Of a stretch of 64,000 nucleotides of DNA, positions 41,442 through 50,600 are shown in pieces. The DNA comes from Embleya sp045207655. Lineage in GTDB: Bacteria > Actinomycetota > Actinomycetes > Streptomycetales > Streptomycetaceae. A program made the translations under genes and the position numbers. Positions within the stretch are counted from its first letter, which is position 1. Every line of letters begins with the position of its first letter. The notes below the pieces were generated by a model. That model did not search any database and was not told the DNA's origin. It saw only the letters and a list, made by a program, of their open reading frames with translations. Where the stretch lies: positions 806,001 through 870,000 of the forward strand of contig NZ_CP108785.1 in NCBI RefSeq assembly GCF_045207655.1, written 5' to 3'.

Positions 41442-43858
41442 CGTGGTTCCTCAATCGCCGATGTGCTGTCGATCGGATCTCCGTCCGGCGCCGGCGCGGC
41501 GTCCGTCCGGACTACGTGTGGGGCCTGGTGTCCCGCGCGGGCGCGTTCGGACGCGGTCCGGAAGGCGCTGACCATCGCGGCTGCCGATTCGGGGGACCTC
41601 GGGGCCGACTCGCGTGGCTCCTTCGCCGGTTCCGGTACCGGGGCCTCCCCCCGCAGTGGTGCGGGCAGGTCTGCCTGGGGTACCCGCCGTGGCAGCGGTC
41701 TGCGCCCCGAGGGTCGTTCTTCCTCGCCCCGCGCGTGCATCACGGTGACGGTCTGTCGCTGCGGCGAGGAGGGCGGTTCGATCACGGTAGCCGGGGCGTC
41801 CTGGGACGACTCGGCGACGTCGATCTCGACCCGGGCGCCACTCGGTTCGAGCACCGATTCCTCGCGGTGGCCGGTCTCGTCGTCACCCTGTTCCGGCGAT
41901 GGTTTGACGTTCCTTTCTCCTGAGAGAAACACAATGGCGAGGGTCCCTCCGTAGGGTGAACTCCGCAGGGTCACCGTGATGTCGTGCTGCGCGGCGAGTT
42001 GAGCGACGACGAACAGGCCGATGCGCACGTCCTTCGCGAGCGCCACCACCTCGAACGGGGCCGGATTGGCCAAGTTGGCGTTGATCGCGTCGAATTCGGT
42101 GTCGGACATGCCGAGACCACGATCCTCGATCTCGATCACGACGCCCTTGGCGGCGCTGGACGCACGGATCTGCACGGGCGTCTTCGGCGGCGAGAAGGAA
42201 ATGGCGTTCTCGACCAGTTCCGCGAGGAGGTGGACCACCGCTCCCACCGACGGCCCGGCGAGGGCGGTGTCGGCGTCCGCGGTGACCGTCACCCGTTCGT
42301 AGTCCTCGATCTCGCCGAGCGCGCTGCGCACGACGTCGATCACCGGCACCGACTTGCTCCACCGACGCCGCGGTTGGTGCCCGCTCAGAATGACGAGGTT
42401 CTCTTCGTACCGGCGGACGCGGGTCGCGAGGTGATCGAGGGTGAACAGGTCCTTGAGGACGTCCGGATCCTGGTGGCGTCGTTCCATGCCGTCGAGTTCA
42501 CTGAGCTGACGACTGATCAGGGATTGGGTGCGCAGGGCGACGTTGTAGAAGACCTTGGCGTAGCCCTGACGTTCGTGGGCGAGTTGCTCGGCGCTGTCGA
42601 GAGCGACCCGCTCGGTCGCCTTGAACGCGTGCGCGATTTGACCGATCTCGTCGTTGCCGTAGGGAAGTTCGGCGCCACCCGCAGCCGCGCGGGCCTCCTC
42701 GATCGATTCCCCCCGGCGGAGCCGTTCGACGACGATGGGCAGGCGCTCCTCGCCGAGTTCCACGGTCGCGGACCGGAGACTGAGCAGTCGGCGGCGCAGC
42801 GAGCGGGTGATGCGCCAGCAGAGAACCGCCACGACAACCACCGCGAGGAGTCCGAGGACCGCCACCAGCCGCGCGGTGAGCTCCAGTTCGTCGGCCCTGT
42901 CCTTGTTGACGCCGTTGGCCCGCAGCGCTGTTTGATTGGCGAACCGGTCGAGCGCCGCGTTCACTTCGTCCATGGCCGCGCGCCACTCGGCCGCCCGTAC
43001 CGGGACGGTGAACCCCTGCTCCTTCGCGGAGACGACCGGACGCGCGCTCATCATCGCGTTTTCGGCGGCGACCATCCGCTCCCAGGCGGGAGTTTTGGTG
43101 ATCGCGACGAACGCGTCTCGAAGGTCCTTGGGCGTGAACGTCAGCATCTGGTCGTACAACGTACGTCGACTGCCCACGACTTGGAGGAACTCGGCGTATT
43201 CCGCGGCCGGCATGACGCCGTTCCTCGGCGAGTACATCAGCAGCACGTCTTCGCGCGCGATCATCTCGTCGGCGCGGAAGGCGTTGACCGGCATCTGGGA
43301 CAGGAAGACCAACGGACCGTCGTCGAGATACGTGAACGCGTTGAACATCGTGACGTGCAGATTCACGCCATTGTCGTAGAAGCGCAGCAGGTCGGTCTGC
43401 CCGCCTTGGCGGGCATCGATGCGGGAGCGCGCCTCCGGCAGCAGCGACAGGGCACTGCGGATCGTGTTCGCATGTCGCCGAACGTCGCCGAGTGAGTCCG
43501 GCAATCCCTTCCGGGCGAGCGTCTCGAATCGGGCCGCGACCGAATCGGTCTGCGCCCGTTGGGTTTTGAGGGCCCCGAGGGTCCGCGGATCGTCGGGCGC
43601 GGTGAGCCACGCGGCACTGAGCCGCCGTTCTTCCTGCAGTGCCCCCAGGACCAGGAGCGTGGGGAACCCCGCCCGTTGAGAGAGCTTGTACTGGTTGTTG
43701 AGGTTGTCGCTCTGTTTCCACAAGCGCTGCGTTGTGAAGCCCCACAACAGCAACAACGTCAGGGAGGGGATGACCGTGAGCACTATCAGAAGCGTGCGGA
43801 TCGACGCGCGGCGCCTGGTTCGGTTCCGCGGGCCGTGCGCCCGATTGAGTAGGTTCAT
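41438..43858 (-). CDS. cvnA: Conservon sensor histidine kinase-like protein CvnA
   Basis: 806-residue membrane sensor. A first helix (LLIVLTVIPSLTLLLLWGF) precedes a nitrate/nitrite-sensing-like (NIT) ectodomain with LQEERRLSAAWL, a second helix near residue 335 (AVLGLLAVVVVAVLCW), a HAMP-like stretch, a dimerisation region and an HATPase (LLAELVENAISFSPP, IEDRGLGMSD). A long Pro/Glu-rich C-terminal tail follows. The canonical His-box is not obvious, as in other CvnA proteins. It heads the four-gene operon; GAAGAG lies just before the ATG. Confidence 0.92.
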   Translation of the reverse strand: MNLLNRAHGPRNRTRRRASIRTLLIVLTVIPSLTLLLLWGFTTQRLWKQSDNLNNQYKLSQRAGFPTLLVLGALQEERRLSAAWLTAPDDPRTLGALKTQRAQTDSVAARFETLARKGLPDSLGDVRRHANTIRSALSLLPEARSRIDARQGGQTDLLRFYDNGVNLHVTMFNAFTYLDDGPLVFLSQMPVNAFRADEMIAREDVLLMYSPRNGVMPAAEYAEFLQVVGSRRTLYDQMLTFTPKDLRDAFVAITKTPAWERMVAAENAMMSARPVVSAKEQGFTVPVRAAEWRAAMDEVNAALDRFANQTALRANGVNKDRADELELTARLVAVLGLLAVVVVAVLCWRITRSLRRRLLSLRSATVELGEERLPIVVERLRRGESIEEARAAAGGAELPYGNDEIGQIAHAFKATERVALDSAEQLAHERQGYAKVFYNVALRTQSLISRQLSELDGMERRHQDPDVLKDLFTLDHLATRVRRYEENLVILSGHQPRRRWSKSVPVIDVVRSALGEIEDYERVTVTADADTALAGPSVGAVVHLLAELVENAISFSPPKTPVQIRASSAAKGVVIEIEDRGLGMSDTEFDAINANLANPAPFEVVALAKDVRIGLFVVAQLAAQHDITVTLRSSPYGGTLAIVFLSGERNVKPSPEQGDDETGHREESVLEPSGARVEIDVAESSQDAPATVIEPPSSPQRQTVTVMHARGEEERPSGRRPLPRRVPQADLPAPLRGEAPVPEPAKEPRESAPRSPESAAAMVSAFRTASERARAGHQAPHVVRTDAAPAPDGDPIDSTSAIEEPR

Positions 43859-44524
43859 GCTCTCTTCGTGGGGCTAGGGCGGTTGCCGAGCTGCCATGGA
43901 CAAGTCGCGAATCCGCTGTCCGACGTTGTGAACCCCGACGGGCGCGGGAGTCGTGTCGCACCGCCCCCGTATGGTTTTCCATGCCTCGGGCACGCTGTCC
44001 TTCCTCTGGAAGAACCGGGCTCATCGTCGTACCGCATCGCAAGCCGAAGCCGCGGGGGCCGTGTGGATAACCCGTGGCGCCTGCCGGCAAAGTTGATCAC
44101 AGCCGCGTGGCGACGCGCCACAATTGAGCCACAGCGTTCGTGTTTCGGACAGCGGTAGCGCATTTCGTACCTCTGCGTTTTTTCGATGAGATGTTCTGGA
44201 TAGTCTGCCGCCGACGTGGCGAACGCCCGGGGCCACGGTGTGGCTCCGGGCCGGTTCACGGACGGGCTCGGTCACGGCGTCGCGGGCCGAACCGCACCCC
44301 TTGCGCGTCCCGGTGGAGCCATCGGCCACGGTTGCCCCAATCCGGCGGATCGTGAGTCGATTTCCGGCCGACCGTCGCCGGAGGGGTTCGCGGTCACGGT
44401 GAAGTCCCGTTGTCCGACGGCGTCTTCGCACCCGACGTGTGGACCGCCACGACCCAGTCGTCCCGATGTCGACGCCATCCGCCGAGCACGGCATCAGCCC
44501 GACCCGATCTCCCAAAGGACGCTC
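43859..44524. other. Intergenic region between cvnA and phosphotransferase genes
   Basis: About 665 bp with divergent genes on either side. An AT-richer stretch near 44150-44210 may hold promoters. I see no supported gene or repeat. Confidence 0.4.
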
Positions 44525-45736
44525 ATGGCACCCCGAACACACGCCGGTAGTCCCGCCCTCGACATGGCCAAGGGAGTTCTGCGCTACGGCCGCCACTTCC
44601 TCCTGGAGCGAATCTCGTCGCCGCGTGTGAACGGGCCGGCCGATGTGCCGGTCTCCGGCCGACAGATCACCCGGGAATGGTTGACGACGGTCCTGTGTGA
44701 GGGGCATCCCGGCACGGCGATCGAGTCGTTCCGGGTCGAGGACGCGACCAGCGGTACGTCCACCCGCCTGCGCATCCACGTCACGTACAACGAGGCGGGC
44801 GGCCGTGCCGAGCTGCCGGAGACACTCTTCGCGAAGACCACCGCCTCCTTCACCCAGCGCCTGACACTGGGACTGGCGGATGTCCTCGAAGGAGAACCCG
44901 GGTTCTTCAAGCACCTGCGGAACGATCTCGACATCGAGGCGCCGCATGGATACCACGGAGCCGCCGACAAGGCGTCCGGACGGTCGATCGTGCTGATGGA
45001 AGACCTCGGCGAGACCAAGGGGGCCACGTTCTGCACACCCCGAACGCCCGTCTCGCGCCCGCAGATCGAGGATCTGGTCGCAAGTATGGCCACCTGGCAC
45101 GCGCGTTACTGGGAGGCCCCCGAACTCTCCGAGCACGCCTCCTGGTTGAAGCAACCCAGTGATCACTTCCACAATCTGGATCGGCTGATTCAGATGCGGA
45201 AGCGCTCCAAGGTCGGCACGCAACGAGCCGCAGCCGTGATTCCGGACGCGCTGACACCCTTGTTCGACTCTCTCTATAGAGGGCTCGAAGCGTCGCTTCG
45301 GGTCGCCGACGAGGGCCCGCAGACCCTTTTGCACGGTGACGGCCATGTCGGCAACACATACATCACCTCCGCCGGCCGGATGGGCTTCACCGACTGGCAG
45401 GTCGTCATGCGGGGGAACTGGGCCTTCGACTACACCTACACCGTCACCACCGCACTGGCGGTGGAGGACCGGCGCAGCTGGGAAAAGGATCTGCTGAGCC
45501 TCTACCTGGAGAAGCTCGAAACGGCCGGCGTCAAGGCACCGGACTTCGACACGGCGTGGCTCGCCTACCGTCGTCAGACGTTCTATCCTTGCTTCGCCTG
45601 GTTGTACACGATCGGACGTGGCCCCCTCCAACCGAAGATGCAACCGTCCGAGACCAGCCTCAGCATCATCGAACGCACGACCAACGCCCTGGTGGACTTG
45701 GACTCACTCGACGCGCTCGACAACATCGACCGGTAA
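44525..45736 (+). CDS. Kinase-fold phosphotransferase (APH/ecdysteroid kinase-like)
   Basis: 403-residue soluble protein with the choline/aminoglycoside kinase fold. It has a nucleotide-lobe Lys in ETLFAKTTASF, the hinge IVLMEDLGE, the catalytic loop LLHGDGHVGNTYI (Asp base, Asn metal ligand) and the metal Asp in GFTDWQVV. The family phosphorylates small alcohols, sugars or acyl-CoA-linked substrates; the substrate here is unknown. ATG 44525 has AAAGGA six nt upstream, and the 100 upstream in-frame codons look non-coding. A short hairpin follows. No operon partner. Confidence 0.82.
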   Translation: MAPRTHAGSPALDMAKGVLRYGRHFLLERISSPRVNGPADVPVSGRQITREWLTTVLCEGHPGTAIESFRVEDATSGTSTRLRIHVTYNEAGGRAELPETLFAKTTASFTQRLTLGLADVLEGEPGFFKHLRNDLDIEAPHGYHGAADKASGRSIVLMEDLGETKGATFCTPRTPVSRPQIEDLVASMATWHARYWEAPELSEHASWLKQPSDHFHNLDRLIQMRKRSKVGTQRAAAVIPDALTPLFDSLYRGLEASLRVADEGPQTLLHGDGHVGNTYITSAGRMGFTDWQVVMRGNWAFDYTYTVTTALAVEDRRSWEKDLLSLYLEKLETAGVKAPDFDTAWLAYRRQTFYPCFAWLYTIGRGPLQPKMQPSETSLSIIERTTNALVDLDSLDALDNIDR

Positions 45737-45758
45737 CCCGTCGCCCCATCTCGACGGG
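45737..45758 (+). terminator. Short hairpin after phosphotransferase gene
   Basis: CCCGTCG-N8-CGACGGG immediately after the stop codon. The following 45760-46105 holds nothing I can identify. Confidence 0.4.
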
Positions 45759-46105
45759 AATCGGGCCGGACCGGACGACGCCGGGTGAACGCGGGCGGGA
45801 TCGCCGCCCACCCTCGATCTCGAGAAGACACGAGACGCGAAACCCCACCGCGGTATTGGAACTCCGGCCGCCTCGGGGCTCGGTACGCGAGGACCGGGTC
45901 GGTGGGCGCGGTGGGGCTTCGCGTGGCCGGGCGTAATTACCGGTGGACGCGGACGTAATCGGCGGCGAACGTGAGCGGATCGTCGTCGCTCGGCGCGGGG
46001 TGGTACTCACCGGCACAGACGGAAGCGGCCGGCGGTGTCGATGGCCCGGCCGAATCCATGGGGCTTCCGATGCCGTCGATCATGTCTTGATCAACCGTCG
46101 TCGCT

Positions 46106-47071
46106 TCAAAGCCGGGGCGGATGCCGGTTGCACGCGACCGGGGGCGTGCTTCGAGTGTCGCCGATCAGATGGCGCGTGAGGGTGTCGCCCGAGACGTGCG
46201 TGAGGGGACCCGCGGTCGTCAGGCCGAGGTGTTCGGCAAGGCTGCGGGCGTGGACGCGGGCAGCGGCCTCGAGCAGGGTGGCGTAGGTGTCGGCGACGGC
46301 GCGGGTGCGACGCCAACTGGTCACGGCGAGGATTGCCGTGATTCCGGTGGCCGGCCACCACCACACTGCCAGGGGGAGGTAGAGCAGCGCCCATGCGCTC
46401 AGTGTGGTGGCACGTATCAGGCTCTGACGAACGGCCGAAATCTCCGAGCGGACGGCGTCCGGAAGGACGAGCCACAGATGCGGCCACAGGATGGGCAGGT
46501 CGAGGTGATGGTCTCGGTCCAAGCGCACGGTTGCGGCATGGATCCGGTCGCCGCTCCAGGTGGGGCGATCAGGAGACTCGTGAGAGATCCGGGTCATCGC
46601 GGCACGGGCCGCGTGCCGTGCGGCGGGGTCGGCCCGTGTGCCACGGGCGCGGGCCGCCCGGGCTGCTTCCCGGTGACGACGCCAGATGTCGGCGGCTGCT
46701 TCCCAGCGTTTGCGCCGGCGTTCGGTGGCCCGGTGGGCCATGTGGCGGGCGCCGGCAGGCCAGGAGCGCCAGTCCGCGGCGAGATGGAGTTGTTCGGCCA
46801 GGGAGCCGAGCGCCTGCGCGGCCAGCCCGACGACTGCGGCACCGGCCAGCACCGCGGCCAGCAGTACCACTTGCCCTCCGGCGGTGCGGACGGCGGGCGC
46901 GTTGGCCCATTGGGTGATCTGGGTGGTCAGGGTGTGGAGACTGAACGGGTGGGTGTGACCGAGGGTGTGGGCACTGACGGCGACGGCCAGGTAGAGGGCG
47001 CCCGGCATGACCAGAAGGGACAGCCATCGTTCGGCGAGCTTCTTGCCAAGTTCCGCAAGCAGGCCGTTCAT
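46106..47071 (-). CDS. Membrane protein of CHAT-linked locus, unknown function
   Basis: 321 residues with membrane segments near 15-35 (LSLLVMPGALYLAVAVSA), 66-88 (VVLLAAVLAGAAVVGLAAQAL) and a double span near 220-260 (ALLYLPLAVWWWPATGITAIL). Between them lies a highly charged Arg/Ala-rich cytoplasmic helical region (RRRKRWEAAADIWRRHREAA), probably coiled coil. The gene begins three nt after the stop of the small Cys-motif gene, so they form one operon, divergent from the CHAT/TPR gene. No known domain is recognised; it could be the membrane effector or anchor of the system. Confidence 0.65.
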   Translation of the reverse strand: MNGLLAELGKKLAERWLSLLVMPGALYLAVAVSAHTLGHTHPFSLHTLTTQITQWANAPAVRTAGGQVVLLAAVLAGAAVVGLAAQALGSLAEQLHLAADWRSWPAGARHMAHRATERRRKRWEAAADIWRRHREAARAARARGTRADPAARHAARAAMTRISHESPDRPTWSGDRIHAATVRLDRDHHLDLPILWPHLWLVLPDAVRSEISAVRQSLIRATTLSAWALLYLPLAVWWWPATGITAILAVTSWRRTRAVADTYATLLEAAARVHARSLAEHLGLTTAGPLTHVSGDTLTRHLIGDTRSTPPVACNRHPPRL

Positions 47072-47074
47072 TGG

Positions 47075-47476
47075 CTACAACCTGTCCCGGCGCAGCGTGC
47101 TTCCGCTGACCACACAATGTGGCACGGGCGCCGACCCTTGAGGCCACCAGGAGCGTGTGCACCGGGAGTCGGGGCAGAGGTACACCAGGTCGGTGGCGCT
47201 TTCCACTCGTCCGAGGCCGGCCGCGTGCACATCGCGGTTTTCCACGCGCCCGTCGTCGCCGTAGGCGTACAGGCCCCGGGCATCGCCCAGGGCTTGCAGG
47301 ATCGCGTGCAGCACGTCCAGCCTGTCCGCTGTCCGCCCGCCACCGCGTGCCGCGGTCAGTAGTTCTTCGAGAGCGGCGTCGCCGCCGACCGGGCTGTTGC
47401 GCAGACGCGTGCGAATCTCCTCGGCCCTCGAGCAGACGATGGCCAGCGCGAGGGCTATCGCTTCCGTGTCGGTCAT
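47075..47476 (-). CDS. Small protein with C-terminal Cys motif (CHAT-linked)
   Basis: 133 residues. The N-terminal two-thirds is helical (AIALALAIVCSRAEEIRTRL, LDVLHAILQALGDARGLYA). The C-terminus has LCPDSRCTRSWWPQG followed by VPHC, a zinc-ribbon-like pattern with three obvious Cys and a possible fourth ligand nearby (His in PHC). ATG 47476 has GGGGGGAG upstream. It is first in the operon with the membrane protein and divergent from the CHAT/TPR gene 145 bp away. Likely an adaptor or sensor; the family is not named here. Confidence 0.65.
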   Translation of the reverse strand: MTDTEAIALALAIVCSRAEEIRTRLRNSPVGGDAALEELLTAARGGGRTADRLDVLHAILQALGDARGLYAYGDDGRVENRDVHAAGLGRVESATDLVYLCPDSRCTRSWWPQGSAPVPHCVVSGSTLRRDRL

Positions 47477-47620
47477 GTGCGGCTCCCCCCGGCCCGCCGG
47501 GGTCGGCGCGCCGACGGTCCACGCTACCCAAGCCGCCGAGCGAGAATGGGCATATCCCGGTAGTTCGGTAGTACTTCACGGTTGTGCCACTAACATCGCG
47601 GTCGAGCGATCGGGGTGGCC

Positions 47621-50600
47621 ATGCGTGATGAGCTACTGGCAGCGGTGCGGACGCGACTGCGGCGAATCGATGAGAGTGACGATCCGTCGTCTGCGTTGCG
47701 GCCGGAGGCTCTCCGTGAAGCCCGAGCCCTCGCGGACGTCTGCCCAGAGAGTGACCTCGAAGCGTGGTCGGCACTCGGCTGGTTCCACTGGTACCGCTCC
47801 CTGGCGTTGCCCGCGGGTGAAGGAGACGCCGATCTCGGGGATTCCGTCGGGGCGTTGACCCTGTGCTTCGCCGCCGGAGTGGCCGACCTGCCACGACGGT
47901 TGCTGCCGGCCCTCGCCGATGCGGCAACTCCTTTGGCTGTCGGAGTACTCGAGTACGCGCTGGGCAGGTCCACCCCGGAAGCGCTCTCCGGCGCGGTCGC
48001 TTTGTGGAAGCGCATGGTGGAAGCCACTCCCGAAGACCATCCCGGCCGGCCGGGGAGGTTGTGCAATCTGGGGGGCGCCCTGTTGACCCGTTTCCACCGG
48101 AGCGGAGCCGACGAGGACCTGGATTCCGCCATCGCAGTGGGCCGGGAGGCGGTGGCCGCCGCCACTGCGGACCACCCCGATCGCCCCGCCATGCACACCA
48201 CCCTCACGTCCGCCCTGTTGACCCGTTTCCATCGGACCGGAGCCGACGACGACCTGGACTCCGCCATCGCGGAGGGCCGGGAGGCCGCCGTAAGCGCTCC
48301 CGAACAAGACCCCCACGGCGCCGCGCTGCACACCAACATCGGGCTTGCCCTGTTGGCCCGGGCCCAGAGCACCGGCGCGGCGGACGACCTGGACACCGCC
48401 GTCGACCACCTCCGGCGGGCAGTCATCGCTCCTGTCACCGATCGAGACGACCGCGTACAGGGGCTGTCCAACCTCCGGTTGGCGCTGCTCATCCGGTTTC
48501 GGTCGACCGGCGCCCTCGAGGATCTGAGCGGCGCCATCTCCACAGGGCAGGCGGCGCTGGCCGACACTCCCCCCGACCATCCCGACCGCACCGTCATGCT
48601 GTCCGATCTCGGGAACAATTTGCTGACCCGGTTTCAGCGGACCGGAACCCCAGCCGACCTCGGCGCCGCGATCGGGCATCTTCGGGAGGCCACAGACACA
48701 ACGCCCGGCGACCATCCCGAGCGCCCCGGGAGACTGTCCAACCTGGGAAACGCCCTGCGGATCCGATTCGAGCGCTTCGGCGATCTGGAGGATCTGACCA
48801 ACGCCATCGCGGCGGGCCGGCAGGCTGCGGCCGACGTTCCCGCCGACCACCCCGACCGCGCCGCGATGTTGTCCAACGTCGGGCTCGCCCTGCGGCTTCG
48901 ATTCGAGCGGTTGGATGTCATGAGGGATTTGCACACCGCCATCGCAACCGGGCAGGAAGCAGTGGCCCGGGCTCCCGAGGACTATCCCGACCGCGCGCTG
49001 ATGCTGTCCAATCTGGGGTTTTCTCTGCGGCTCCTGTTCCAGCGCACCGATGCCCTGGAGAATCTGGACCAGGCCATCGATCACCATCGGCAGGCACTGG
49101 CATCCGCTCCGACGGATCGCCCCGAATACTCCGCCATGCACACCAATCTCGCATTCCCCCTGGTAGCCCGATTCGAGCTCACCGGTGCCCTGGAGGACCT
49201 GGAGGAGGCGATACCGCACCTCCGGCAGGGGTTGTCCGGGGTCCCCGCCGGCGACCCTGACCGCTCCTCCATACTCTCCACCCTGGGAAATGCCTTGCGG
49301 GGCCGCTTCGAGCGAACCGGAGTCCTGCAGGACCTGGACACCGCCATCGGCCATCTCAGGCGCGCCGTCGTCGATGCGGCCGAAGACCTTCCCCAACACG
49401 CACGGGCTGCGTCCAGCCTGGGAAGGGCCTTGCGGATCCGTTTCGAACGCACCGGAGCTCTCGAGGACCTGGACGCGGCCATCGACCATCAACTGCGTGC
49501 GGTGTCCGTGACGTCAGGCGACGACCCGCAACACGCCGAAGGACTGTCCGACCTCGGGAAGGCGCTGTTGAGCAGGTTCGAGCGGGCCGGCGCCATGGCG
49601 GACCTGGACACCGCCATCGACCACCTCGACCGCGCGGTGACCGCCACGCCCGCCGACCACCCGCAACGTGCCGGAAGACTGTCCGACCTCGGGCACGTGT
49701 TGCTGAGAATTTACGAACGCACCCACCACGCGGAGGATCTCGACACCGCCGTCGAGCACTTCGACCGCGCGGTGACCGCCACCCCCGCCGACCACCCGCA
49801 ACGCGCCGGAAGACTGTCCAATCTCGGGGGCGCGTTGCTGAGGAGATACGAACGCACCCACCACGCGGAAGATCTCGACACCGCCATCGACCACCTCGAC
49901 CGCGCGGTGACCGCCACCCCCGCCGACCACCCCGACCGCAGCGCCATGCTGTCCAACCTCGGGGGCGCGCTTTGGACGCGATTCAGGCGAACGGGCGCGG
50001 CGGAGAACCTGGACGTCGCCATCAGCCACCTTCGTCAGGCGTTGGGCCGAATTCCCGACGACCACCCCGCCCGCGCCGGGAGGTTGTTCAACCTGGCGTT
50101 CGCGCTGCGCACCCGAATTGAGCGAGGCGATGCTCCCACGGACCTGGATGAGGCGGTGTCCTGTTGGCTGCGAACCTGGGGGACGGCAGGGGCAGCACCG
50201 TCGCTGCGTATCCAGGCGGGGGCTGCGGCAGCCGACTTGATGGCCCGATCCGACGACCTCACGCGGGCAGCGGAAGTAGCGGAGGCGACAGTGCGGCTTC
50301 TGCCCCAGGTGGTTCCGCGCCGTCTGGAGCGCGGGGACCAACAACATGCCGTAGGACGGTTCGCCGGGTTGGCCGGTACGGCCGCCGCGTTGATTCTCGC
50401 CGCCCCGAACGGGACCGCCGGCGAGCGTGCCGCGCGGGCGCTGGGAGTTCTGGAGGCAGGCCGGGCAATCTTGCTGGGGCAGGCCCTGGATACACGGAGC
50501 GATCTCACCGATCTACGCGAGTACCATCCCGAACTCGCCCATCGGTTCGCAGAGTTGCGTGAGCGACTCGATTCTCCCGTCCACGGGTCGGCCCCCGGCA

